DNA from: a bacterium
GTDB taxonomy: Bacteria; SZUA-79; Acidulodesulfobacterales; Acidulodesulfobacteraceae
Length of the DNA: 16,660 nt
Assembly: GCA_021813595.1 (NCBI GenBank)
Contig: JAKAKF010000012.1
Coordinates: forward strand, 1 to 16,660
Direction of reading: 5' to 3'
The notes beneath the pieces are model-generated. The model did no database searches. It was given only the letters and a program-made list of their open reading frames with translations, and was not told the origin of the DNA. Of the stretch, positions 1-6,265 are shown in pieces. A program made the position numbers and the translations under genes. Each line of letters begins with the position of its first letter. Positions within the stretch are counted from its first letter, which is position 1.

Positions 1-1
1 T

Positions 2-46
2 GTTGCATATATTTTCTATGGGCTGGTAAGAAAAACAGTAATTTAA
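2..46 (+). CDS. possible C-terminal tail of an upstream protein (partial)
   Basis: The second plus-strand frame is open from the window edge to a TAA at 44-46 and encodes VAYIFYGLVRKTVI. The pattern, a short hydrophobic run followed by Arg-Lys, looks like the end of a membrane protein. The stop lies 2 nt before the strong hairpin at 49-91, as expected for a gene followed by its terminator. The fragment is too short to name a family, and the open frame could be chance. Confidence 0.3.
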   Translation, partial: VAYIFYGLVRKTVI

Positions 47-93
47 AAGGCGATAACGGCATCAAATTTGAATTTTGACGCCGTTATCGCCTT
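47..93. terminator. strong hairpin, probable bidirectional terminator
   Basis: Arms 49-60 (GGCGATAACGGC) and 80-91 are perfectly complementary, and two more A-T pairs extend the base. After one mismatch (61/79), five further pairs (62-66 with 74-78) continue the stem inward. Plus-strand transcripts then meet a T-rich stretch (CTTGATTTATTCTTTA). Minus-strand transcripts from the DUF2249 gene meet CCTTTTAAAT. It sits between two apparently convergent genes, which fits shared termination. Confidence 0.75.
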
Positions 94-193
94 GATTTAT
101 TCTTTATATTATTAAGTTTATCTCTGTCGCCGTTATTGAGTTACTGCCAGTTATCTTTGTACCTGTTCTATTTTTATCTTTTCCTCTTATTTC

Positions 194-733
194 TTATTTC
201 CAAATTTTTATCTTATAAAGGTCGTCCGCAGTTTCTTCCGTCAAGAATTTATATCCGGCGTCTTTTAATCTTGGATATAGATGCACAGGTTTTCTTTCGT
301 GTATTATATGTATCGTTTCGTCGTTCTTTAAGTTTTCCAGAGCCGCAAATATTTTTAAAAGAGGCTGAGGCGGCTCAAGCCCTCTAACGTCAAGTTCAAT
401 AATATTCTGCTTGTGCGCAAGGTTTTTTAAATCCTCGTCGTCGAATTGATTTTCGTCTGCCCCTTCGGAAACTTTTATCGGTTTTATGTCGCCGCCGCTT
501 CTAAAAAAAATTATTTCGAATCCTTCAGGCATATTATTGGTTATATGTTCAAAGCCCTTGTTTTTTAAAACCGAATAAAGCGGAAAAGGTTCGAAACTGT
601 TAATTAAAACAAGAGCTTCTGCTTCATTTAAATTATTAACCGCTTCCATTATTTTTTTAAACGGATCGTTTCCGCTTTTAATGTCTTCCCTTACGTCGAG
701 CGTTATTTTTTTTAAGTCCGTTACGTCTTTCAT
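194..733 (-). CDS. tandem DUF2249 domain protein
   Basis: This 179-residue protein carries two copies of the DUF2249 fold, a small alpha/beta domain related to TusA-like proteins whose function is poorly defined. Copy 2 (about 112-179) is canonical, with LDVRG at 114-118, PPQPL at 121-125 and ERKPVHLYPRL at 146-156. Copy 1 (about 10-77) keeps LDVR (12-15) and EPFPLY (48-53) but has lost the proline-rich PPxP turn, so it may be the degenerate partner. An acidic linker at about 88-104 lies in the section joining them. There is no signal peptide or membrane segment, so it is cytoplasmic. An AAGGAG site (745-750) supports the start. It follows the hemerythrin gene by 70 nt on the same strand. DUF2249 often occurs beside or fused to hemerythrin-like domains and in denitrification or NO-stress neighbourhoods. 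A role in redox or NO response is inference. Confidence 0.85.
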   Translation of the reverse strand: MKDVTDLKKITLDVREDIKSGNDPFKKIMEAVNNLNEAEALVLINSFEPFPLYSVLKNKGFEHITNNMPEGFEIIFFRSGGDIKPIKVSEGADENQFDDEDLKNLAHKQNIIELDVRGLEPPQPLLKIFAALENLKNDETIHIIHERKPVHLYPRLKDAGYKFLTEETADDLYKIKIWK

Positions 734-803
734 AATATTATATTCTCCTTATTTTTTAAAAAAATTAAATTTAATTTTCTGTATTAATTATAACGTTAAG
801 GTA

Positions 804-1283
804 TTAATTAATCGTAATCATTTTTTTCATAATATCCTGTTTTTCGTTCTGACCGAGCTGCATTTCGGCAATCTGAAACAATATACCGTCTTCTTTGTCT
901 TCATGTTCGGATAAAAGCTCTATCAATGCTTTCCCTGCAGACGCTATGGACTTATAATCTTTACTTCCCATTTTTTTATTTAAATCGCCGGTTAACTCTC
1001 TGCAGCTATTATGTTCTATAAGCATAACGTTTATAGGACCAGTTTCAATGCCTATATAATTGCCCAAAATAGGAAATAAAGCATCTTCCTCTCTTTTAAA
1101 GTGCAATTCGACGTCTTTATCTAAATACTCGGATATTTCATTAAGTTCCGAATCTGTAACGCCGTTAGGTATTTTTTTTAAAAAATTTTCAAATTTACTT
1201 AAAGCGGTTCTTATTTCGGTATGCTCTTCTCTTAAAGCGTCAAGAGGATTAAGTTCAGCATCTTTTTCGGTATACGTATTCAT
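804..1283 (-). CDS. hemerythrin HHE-domain protein
   Basis: This 159-residue four-helix protein has the complete di-iron ligand set in order: H21 (REEHTEI), H61 and E65 (HFKRE), H91 (IEHN), and H127 and E131 (HEDKE). Proteins of this family bind O2 or NO at a carboxylate-bridged di-iron centre, and some, such as YtfE/RIC, help repair iron-sulfur clusters after nitrosative damage. The N-terminal ScdA-type domain with its conserved Cys, typical of RIC proteins, is absent, so this is a stand-alone HHE domain. No signal peptide is visible. AAGGAG lies 6 nt before the ATG. It is the first gene of a two-gene unit with the DUF2249 gene. An FNR/DNR-like palindrome lies about 120 bp upstream of the start codon. 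Substrate (O2, NO or iron) cannot be decided from sequence. Confidence 0.9.
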   Translation of the reverse strand: MNTYTEKDAELNPLDALREEHTEIRTALSKFENFLKKIPNGVTDSELNEISEYLDKDVELHFKREEDALFPILGNYIGIETGPINVMLIEHNSCRELTGDLNKKMGSKDYKSIASAGKALIELLSEHEDKEDGILFQIAEMQLGQNEKQDIMKKMITIN

Positions 1284-1333
1284 AGTTTCTCCTTGTTTAG
1301 TTTAATTATTGCTTATATATATTTGAATATTCC

Positions 1334-1352
1334 GCATCTTTTAGCATCTTTT
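1334..1352. repeat. 10-bp-phased direct repeat GCATCTTTT
   Basis: GCATCTTTT occurs at 1334-1342 and again at 1344-1352, one helical turn apart. On the coding (minus) strand this reads as two AAAAGATGC copies in the predicted leader of the hemerythrin gene. AAGATGC resembles the start of the E. coli NsrR half-site as I recall it. Here the copies are direct rather than inverted, so the resemblance is weak. Confidence 0.45.
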
Positions 1353-1373
1353 GGTTTTTTTATTATGTATATT

Positions 1374-1414
1374 ATTTTATCATAAAACTAATTTATAACA
1401 TTGACTAAAGTCAC
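1374..1414 (-). promoter_or_regulatory. FNR/DNR-type operator and promoter of the hemerythrin-DUF2249 unit
   Basis: TTGAC-TAAA-GTCAC at 1401-1414 contains the perfect 12-bp dyad TGACTAAAGTCA (1402-1413). It matches the TTGAC-N4-GTCAA layout bound by Crp/FNR-family regulators of the FNR, DNR/NnrR and HcpR type, except for the last base. Reading on the minus strand, a -10-like TAAAAT with an upstream TG (extended -10) lies at 1374-1379. This puts the operator centre at about -40, close to the -41.5 position of class II FNR-dependent activation. No good -35 is needed or seen. The -10 call is weak on its own in such AT-rich DNA; the spacing is what gives it weight. Confidence 0.5.
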
Positions 1415-1420
1415 AAATTA

Positions 1421-1441
1421 AATTTATTAATTTAATAAATT
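1421..1441. repeat. AT-only inverted repeat
   Basis: AATTTATTA (1421-1429) and TAATAAATT (1433-1441) form a 9-bp inverted repeat around a 3-nt loop. It is made of A/T only and would be a weak stem. It may be a binding site or simply a product of base composition in the 328-nt gene-free stretch 1284-1611. I see no open reading frame with a ribosome-binding site in that stretch. Confidence 0.3.
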
Positions 1442-1482
1442 ATAAATAACTTAACGGTTTATTTTTTTATGCAGAAATAGAA

Positions 1483-1534
1483 AATGAAAATTCCCCGCAT
1501 ATAGTATTTAATAAATATGCGGGGAATTTTCATT
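1483..1534 (-). terminator. nrdJ rho-independent terminator
   Basis: Arms 1483-1502 and 1515-1534 are perfectly complementary over 20 bp around a 12-nt A/T loop, with a CCCCGC/GCGGGG core flanked by A and T runs. On the minus strand the core stem is followed by AATTTTCATTTTC, a good termination tract. It lies about 80 nt beyond the nrdJ stop. Because A and T runs flank both sides it could also stop plus-strand transcription. Confidence 0.85.
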
Positions 1535-1547
1535 CGGATTGTTTTAC

Positions 1548-1574
1548 CCGACCGTTTCTCTAAACGGCCGTCGG
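1548..1574. repeat. secondary hairpin between the nrdJ stop and its terminator
   Basis: CCGTTT (1552-1557) pairs with AAACGG (1562-1567) around a 4-nt loop. CCGA (1548-1551) pairs with TCGG (1571-1574) after a 3-nt bulge. It lies in the nrdJ 3' untranslated region without its own T-tract, so it may be a stabilising 3' stem rather than a terminator. Confidence 0.4.
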
Positions 1575-1611
1575 ATTATATTAATTATGCTATATAATTA
1601 TAATTATTGCA

Positions 1612-4062
1612 TCAGCCGCAATCGGAATAGCCGCAGTCTAAACATACCGTACATCCTTCGGCATGCTTAAGATTTGAGCCGCCGCAGGAAGGACATGCGC
1701 CCCTTCCTTGAACGGTATGGTTTTTAGAATGTGTGCCGACGGGGTTTGCAGATGATTCTATTAACGGTTTTTTTGCGTCGGATGATAGATTTTCACAAGA
1801 AGTTATTTTTTCGTTAAGGCTTTTTTCGAGGGCTTTGCCTATCGCATCTGCGCAAGAATATATAATATTGCCGCCGAAACCATAGGGGATATTGCATCTT
1901 ATGCCTTTTAATTGATTTATAATCTCTTCCGCTCCGATTCCCGACCTTAACGCCAGGCTTACCATTCTTCCCGTGGATTCGGTTTGCGACTGTGCGCATC
2001 CGCCTGATTTGCCGATGGAGTTAAATATTTCGAAAGGATTTCCATTTTCGTCGTAGTTTATGGTAACGTACAGAGGTCCGCATCCGGTAACGGTTTTAAC
2101 GGTTACGCCCCTTATTATATCGGGGCGTTTTCTAGGTTCTATCTGCCCGCCGCTTTTTTGGTTCGATGTTTCCTTTGCTTCTTTTTCTTTAGAACTTCCG
2201 GAAGAACCTGCGGTCAATACCTGCTCTCTTGAACCGTCCCTATATACGGTTATGCCTTTTAAATTAAGATTAAAGGCAAGGGTGTAAACCTCTTCTATAT
2301 CTTCTTTTTTTGCATAGTTAGGAAAATTAACCGTTTTACTTACTGCATTGTCGGTGAATTTTTGAAAAGCCGCCTGAGTCATAACGTGCCATTTAGGCGT
2401 AATGTCATGCGACGTTATAAATATTCTGCTTAAGTATTCGTATTCTTTTTCAGTTAATAAATTCGCAATATCTTTTTTGTAAGTTTTTCCGAGACTGCCG
2501 TTTTTTGCTATATAATCTATTAATTTATCGGAATACACGCCCATAGCTTCCAAAACCGCTTTAAGATTTTTATCCGTTTCTATTAATCTTTGTTTATCCA
2601 GTACGCGCCTTTCGTAAGCCAATGCGAAAAGGGGTTCTATGCCGCTCGAAGCTCCGCCTATCATACTTATGGTGCCGGTAGGCGCTATCGTCGTAGTCGT
2701 GCCGTTCCTCATTGCTTTATATCCTTTTTTTTCCCATAAAGAGCCTTTAAAATTAGGAAAACTACCGCGTTCGATTCCAAGCTCTTCGGATTTTACTTTA
2801 GACTCCTTATCTATGAAGCCCATTATATTTTCGGCTATTTTAAGCGCAATATCGCTGTCGTATGGTACGCCCAATTTTATAAGAGTATCGGCATATCCCA
2901 TGATTCCAAGCCCTATTTTTCTGTTGGAAAGCGTCATTTCTTTAATTTTTTCTAAAGGATAACGGTTTTTTTCTATTACGTTATCTAGAAAATGAACGGC
3001 TGTATGAACGGTTTGTTTAAGTTTATCGAAGTCTATGTAGCTGAGGTAACCGTCAATGATATCGTCCGGATTGCTTTCAAGTTTTTTCAGATATTCCGCA
3101 AGATTAGCCGCGTCTTGTTTAATTTTGTTTTCCTTAACGAATTTTCCGATGTTAATAGACCCTAAGTTGCACGATTCGTAAGCGACTAAAGGTTGTTCCC
3201 CGCAAGGGTTGGTCGCTTCTATTTTACCGGCCTTCGGTACCGGATTTAGTTTGTTAATCCTGTCGATAAAGACGATTCCAGGCTCGCCGCTAGACCATGC
3301 CGTTTCGACGATTAAATCAAAAACTTCTTTTGCGTTTAAATATTTTACTATTTCGTTATTCCTTGGGTTTATTAACGGATAGTCTTCATTTTTTAAAGCA
3401 TGGTTCATAAAATCTTCCGTGATTGCTACGGAAATATTAAAATTGTTTAATTTTGAGGTATCTTTCTTTGAGGTAATAAAATCTAGTATATCTGGATGGT
3501 CTATTCTTAAAATGCCCATATTGGCGCCGCGTCTTGTTCCTCCCTGTTTAATAGCTTCGGTTGCGCTGTTGAATACCTGCATAAACGAAACCGGACCGCT
3601 TGAAACGCCTTTAGTAGAATGCACGGTATCGTTTTTAGGCCTTAAAGACGAAAAAGAAAAACCGGTTCCGCCGCCGCTCTGATGTATGAGCGCCGTATTT
3701 TTTATAGTTTCGAATATCGACTCCATAGAGTCTTCTATGGGCAGCACGAAACAAGCCGAAAGCTGTTGCAGAGGCCTTCCCGCATTCATTAACGTAGGCG
3801 AATTGGGAAGAAATCGCAGGGAAGACATTTCTTCAAAAAAAATATTTGCAGTAGTTTTCGCATCTTTTTCGGATTTGCCGTAATTTAAGTCTGCCGACGA
3901 TATGTTTTCGGCGACTCTCTTAAATAGTCCGGTTATAGTTTCGATGATTTCGCCTTTTTCGTCTTTAGCCAGATATCTTTTTTTTAGGACGGTAACCGCA
4001 TTTTCCGAAAATTTTTCCGTAAGCGGGTCGTTGCTTAAAATATCCGAATTTTGTTTTTTCAT
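1612..4062 (-). CDS. nrdJ: class II (adenosylcobalamin-dependent) ribonucleotide reductase
   Basis: NrdJ reduces ribonucleotides to deoxyribonucleotides using a cobalamin-generated thiyl radical, and needs no oxygen. In this 816-residue protein the catalytic set is complete. NPCGE places N285, C287 (thiyl) and E289 in the active site. C104 (LSACF) and C298 (SCNL) form the redox pair, and the 11-residue C287-C298 spacing matches Thermotoga NrdJ. The finger/barrel core runs to about 610. A low-complexity linker (about 617-648) leads to a TSCPD domain (about 655-745). After a second linker, a C-terminal Cys cluster (C790, C793, C804, C807, C810, C815) probably binds zinc and relays electrons from thioredoxin. 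There is no N-terminal ATP cone, so overall-activity control by that domain is absent. A run at about 312-345 looks like a lineage-specific insertion. GAGGAG precedes the ATG. The gene is alone, divergent from tolQ, with NrdR-type boxes at its promoter. Confidence 0.97.
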   Translation of the reverse strand: MKKQNSDILSNDPLTEKFSENAVTVLKKRYLAKDEKGEIIETITGLFKRVAENISSADLNYGKSEKDAKTTANIFFEEMSSLRFLPNSPTLMNAGRPLQQLSACFVLPIEDSMESIFETIKNTALIHQSGGGTGFSFSSLRPKNDTVHSTKGVSSGPVSFMQVFNSATEAIKQGGTRRGANMGILRIDHPDILDFITSKKDTSKLNNFNISVAITEDFMNHALKNEDYPLINPRNNEIVKYLNAKEVFDLIVETAWSSGEPGIVFIDRINKLNPVPKAGKIEATNPCGEQPLVAYESCNLGSINIGKFVKENKIKQDAANLAEYLKKLESNPDDIIDGYLSYIDFDKLKQTVHTAVHFLDNVIEKNRYPLEKIKEMTLSNRKIGLGIMGYADTLIKLGVPYDSDIALKIAENIMGFIDKESKVKSEELGIERGSFPNFKGSLWEKKGYKAMRNGTTTTIAPTGTISMIGGASSGIEPLFALAYERRVLDKQRLIETDKNLKAVLEAMGVYSDKLIDYIAKNGSLGKTYKKDIANLLTEKEYEYLSRIFITSHDITPKWHVMTQAAFQKFTDNAVSKTVNFPNYAKKEDIEEVYTLAFNLNLKGITVYRDGSREQVLTAGSSGSSKEKEAKETSNQKSGGQIEPRKRPDIIRGVTVKTVTGCGPLYVTINYDENGNPFEIFNSIGKSGGCAQSQTESTGRMVSLALRSGIGAEEIINQLKGIRCNIPYGFGGNIIYSCADAIGKALEKSLNEKITSCENLSSDAKKPLIESSANPVGTHSKNHTVQGRGACPSCGGSNLKHAEGCTVCLDCGYSDCG

Positions 4063-4072
4063 AATCGCTCCT

Positions 4073-4082
4073 CAATATATAG
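4073..4082 (-). promoter_or_regulatory. NrdR box 2 (downstream), at the nrdJ ribosome-binding site
   Basis: CAATATATAG fits the NrdR core CWATATATWG exactly. Its centre (4077.5) is exactly 31 bp from that of the upstream box (4108.5), the three-helical-turn spacing typical of paired NrdR sites. It abuts the GAGGAG of nrdJ, so it lies in the leader between transcription and translation starts. Confidence 0.7.
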
Positions 4083-4102
4083 ATAATATTTTTTATTTCT
4101 AT

Positions 4103-4131
4103 ACAATATATTGTAATTATTTTTTTGTCAA
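4103..4131 (-). promoter_or_regulatory. sigma70-type promoter of nrdJ
   Basis: On the minus strand a perfect -35 TTGACA (4126-4131) is followed after 17 nt by TATTGT (4103-4108), a 4/6 match to the -10 consensus. The weak -10 lies within NrdR box 1. Transcription would start near 4097, about 35 nt before the ATG. No cobalamin riboswitch fits in this short leader. Confidence 0.65.
4104..4113 (-). promoter_or_regulatory. NrdR box 1 (upstream), over the nrdJ -10 region
   Basis: CAATATATTG matches the NrdR core CWATATATWG and sits inside a perfect 14-bp palindrome, TACAATATATTGTA (4102-4115). The wider published consensus acaCwATATaTwGtgt is matched in the core but not fully in the flanks. It overlaps the predicted -10, where a bound NrdR repressor would block polymerase. 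NrdR is an ATP/dATP-sensing repressor of ribonucleotide reductase genes. Its own gene is not in the window. Confidence 0.75.
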
Positions 4132-4154
4132 TAGATTTTTTTAAAAAAAAGATT

Positions 4155-4160
4155 TATAAT
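4155..4160 (+). promoter_or_regulatory. possible -10 element for the tol operon
   Basis: TATAAT stands alone in the nrdJ-tolQ divergent region, about 97 bp before the tolQ ATG. I see no convincing -35 at 16-18 nt upstream, and the region is nearly all A/T. Another weak candidate is TTGATA at 4199-4204, without a good -10. The tolQ promoter is therefore not firmly located. Confidence 0.25.
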
Positions 4161-4256
4161 CTAAAAACATATAAAATTCATATAAATAAACTAAAATCTT
4201 GATAAAATAAAATAAGAAACGCTAAAACAATAAAATCGGAGGAATTCAGGTTTATA

Positions 4257-4994
4257 ATGATAGATAAAATCACAGGCGGAAACGCCTTAGGCGTCGTTGC
4301 CGGAAGCGCGGGTACTATGAGTATATTATCGCATATTCTTACGACGAATATAGTAGTAAAATTAGTTTTGCTGTTACTTTTTATTTTTTCGTTAATATCT
4401 TGGGCAATTATATTTTATAAACTGCGTTATCTCGGAAAAGCAAGAAAAGAGGACAAAGAATTTCTTGACCTTTTTTGGGAATCCAAAAGGCTCGATTATG
4501 TTTATACCGCCGCAAGAAATTTGGATTACAGTCCTATAGCTTTTATGTTTAATATAACATATAAAGAATTGCTGAATATTAAGAAAAAAACGGCAGACGA
4601 TCAGCAGAAAAGCGATAAGGAAAGAAATGAAGAAAATTTAGCTTATGTGGAAAGGGCATTAAAAAAATCTCAGCTTTCATCTATAGCAAAACTTGAAGTT
4701 TCCCTGCCTTTTCTTGCTACGGTCGGTTCCACCGCGCCTTTTATAGGACTTTTTGGGACAGTATGGGGCATAATGACGTCTTTTGAAAGTATCCAGAGAG
4801 CCGGAACCGCAGGTCTTGCAGTAGTAGCGCCCGGAATAGCCGACTCTTTGATAGCTACCGCCGCCGGACTTTTTGCCGCTATACCGGCCGTTATAGCTTA
4901 TAATTATTATTCTAATAAAGTAAGAGTCATAGTTAACGAAATGGTAGATTTTGCTTATGAATTTATGACTATTATCGAAAGGCAGATTTTATAG
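4257..4994 (+). CDS. tolQ: TolQ, proton-channel subunit of the Tol-Pal motor
   Basis: TolQ belongs to the MotA/TolQ/ExbB family. With TolR it forms an inner-membrane proton channel that energises TolA and maintains outer-membrane integrity during division. The 245-residue protein has three membrane segments at about 31-54, 149-173 and 195-216. The large cytoplasmic loop between the first two holds a charged helix at about 105-140. Family signatures PFIGLFGTVWGIM (161-173) and GIADSLIATAAGLFAAIP (193-210) are intact. It is the first gene of the tol cluster, with only 10 nt to tolR. GGAGG lies 14 nt before the ATG, longer than usual, but no nearer ATG fits. ExbB is the alternative name for such proteins; the downstream tolR-tolA-tolB order decides for TolQ. 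Confidence 0.93.
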   Translation: MIDKITGGNALGVVAGSAGTMSILSHILTTNIVVKLVLLLLFIFSLISWAIIFYKLRYLGKARKEDKEFLDLFWESKRLDYVYTAARNLDYSPIAFMFNITYKELLNIKKKTADDQQKSDKERNEENLAYVERALKKSQLSSIAKLEVSLPFLATVGSTAPFIGLFGTVWGIMTSFESIQRAGTAGLAVVAPGIADSLIATAAGLFAAIPAVIAYNYYSNKVRVIVNEMVDFAYEFMTIIERQIL

Positions 4995-5004
4995 GAAACT
5001 ATTT

Positions 5005-5460
5005 ATGTTTACTCCTTTTGACGATAAAGACGATAAAAAAACGGGAATATCTAACTATAGGCTTATGTCGGAAATAAATATAACCCCTTTCGTCGACGTA
5101 ATGCTTGTGTTGTTGGTTATTTTTATGGTTACGGCTCCTATATTGGTGCACGGCATAAGAGTTCATTTGCCGACTGCTTCCGCGCACGCTTTAAAAGCTC
5201 CGGAAAAAACGATAGTAGTGGCGGTAACATCTAACAGAGCCGTTTATATTAATAAATTCAGGGTTAATCTGCCTGTTTTAACTCAGAAACTTTCGGCGAT
5301 TTACAGGCACAGGACCGACAAGCAGATATTTCTTAAGGCAAGTTCTTCTCTGCCTTACGGATACGTTATAAAAGTTATGGCGGCGATAAAAGAAGCGGGA
5401 ATTACTAAAATAGGAATGGTAACCGCCAATCCCAAATTGACGGGAGCGGCAGGCAGATAA
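5005..5460 (+). CDS. tolR: TolR, ExbD/TolR-family channel subunit
   Basis: This 151-residue protein has a short cytoplasmic N-terminus, one membrane helix (about 27-49) and a periplasmic domain ending near 145. The channel aspartate is D31 in NITPFVDVMLVLLVIF, equivalent to E. coli TolR Asp23, which carries protons with TolQ. The periplasmic part keeps the family pattern of a strand ending in LKASSSLPYGYVIKVMAAIKEAGI. AGGA overlaps the tolQ stop, and only 10 nt separate the genes, so translation is probably coupled. The C-terminus lacks the longer tail of some TolR proteins. Confidence 0.93.
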   Translation: MFTPFDDKDDKKTGISNYRLMSEINITPFVDVMLVLLVIFMVTAPILVHGIRVHLPTASAHALKAPEKTIVVAVTSNRAVYINKFRVNLPVLTQKLSAIYRHRTDKQIFLKASSSLPYGYVIKVMAAIKEAGITKIGMVTANPKLTGAAGR

Positions 5461-5468
5461 GAAGTATT

Positions 5469-6245
5469 ATGTTTAATGAAAATAATAAAGGTATAGGCTT
5501 ATATATTTTTTATTCGGCAATTTTTCACATATTATTGATAGGTCTGATATTATATCTATCTATAAAATATAGGCCGCAAATTCAATCTATAGGTTCAAAA
5601 GTAGTCGTAAGCGTAGTGAGCAGAGTTCCGGGACCTCTTGCCTCGGTAAAATCTATACTTTATCCGCCTAAACCGAAATTATCGGAACATACTCCGAGCA
5701 GACCTTCTCCTATAAAAGCGGCAAAGCCCGTTTCTGTTCCGCTCGTTAAAACGCCTTCATCTATGGTTTACCCTAAGAAGACCGTGCAAAAACACGTTGC
5801 ACCCAGAAGATACGTTCAGCCGCATCCTTATGTTCCGGTTTTGTCGTCCAGCGTTTACGCTAATCTTCAAAATAAAGTAAGTCTTAACAACGCATACGGA
5901 AAACTTAATCAGTCGCTTATAAAGGGAAACGTACATAGATTTCAGGGATATGTAAACAAAATAATTTCCGCTATACTTCCAAATTTCGGTATATCCCTTA
6001 ATAATTATCTAAATTATAAATCTATAGTGGCATTTCAAATATCTAAGTCAGGCAGGATTTACGACGTAAGATTAGTTAAATCTTCCGGCAGCGGCTATTA
6101 CGATTCGCAGTCTGTAGCGGCGGTAAAATTGTCCAGTCCGCTTCCGCCTCCTCCTGCCGGTTTTATGAGATTTGAAAACAGGGAAAACGACGGCGAAGGC
6201 GTGCTTATGATTTTTAACCCAAGGCAGATATTAAAAGACAGATAA
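5469..6245 (+). CDS. tolA: TolA/TonB-like energy-transducing protein
   Basis: The 258-residue protein has the layout of TolA/TonB: a membrane anchor at about 10-32 with a short cytoplasmic N-terminus, a Pro/Lys/Ser-rich periplasmic linker (about 36-125), and a C-terminal TonB/TolA-type domain (about 155-251). The C-terminal domain has VAFQISKSGRIYDVRLVKSSG followed by a helix and the PLPPPPAGF turn. It starts 8 nt after tolR. The Pro/Lys-rich linker resembles TonB more than the long Ala/Lys helical middle of enterobacterial TolA. Position between tolR and tolB points to TolA function, but a TonB role cannot be excluded. Confidence 0.8.
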   Translation: MFNENNKGIGLYIFYSAIFHILLIGLILYLSIKYRPQIQSIGSKVVVSVVSRVPGPLASVKSILYPPKPKLSEHTPSRPSPIKAAKPVSVPLVKTPSSMVYPKKTVQKHVAPRRYVQPHPYVPVLSSSVYANLQNKVSLNNAYGKLNQSLIKGNVHRFQGYVNKIISAILPNFGISLNNYLNYKSIVAFQISKSGRIYDVRLVKSSGSGYYDSQSVAAVKLSSPLPPPPAGFMRFENRENDGEGVLMIFNPRQILKDR

Positions 6246-6265
6246 TTAGCCGAGCCGATTAGTGC

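Noticed and set aside
136..387. 83-codon plus-strand open frame over the DUF2249 gene end
   Set aside because: Overlaps the 3' end of a recognisable DUF2249 domain; its start is not preceded by a ribosome-binding site.
1483..1534. Inverted repeat as an insertion-sequence end or remnant
   Set aside because: The two arms are adjacent around a 12-nt loop, next to a gene end, with no transposase or target duplication; a terminator explains it.
2639..2962. 107-codon plus-strand open frame antisense to nrdJ
   Set aside because: It lies wholly inside nrdJ, has no ribosome-binding site and its peptide looks like a shadow of the opposite strand.
4063..4256. Cobalamin riboswitch upstream of nrdJ
   Set aside because: The leader is about 35 nt and A/T-rich, with no B12-box-like GCCACTG element or multi-stem structure.
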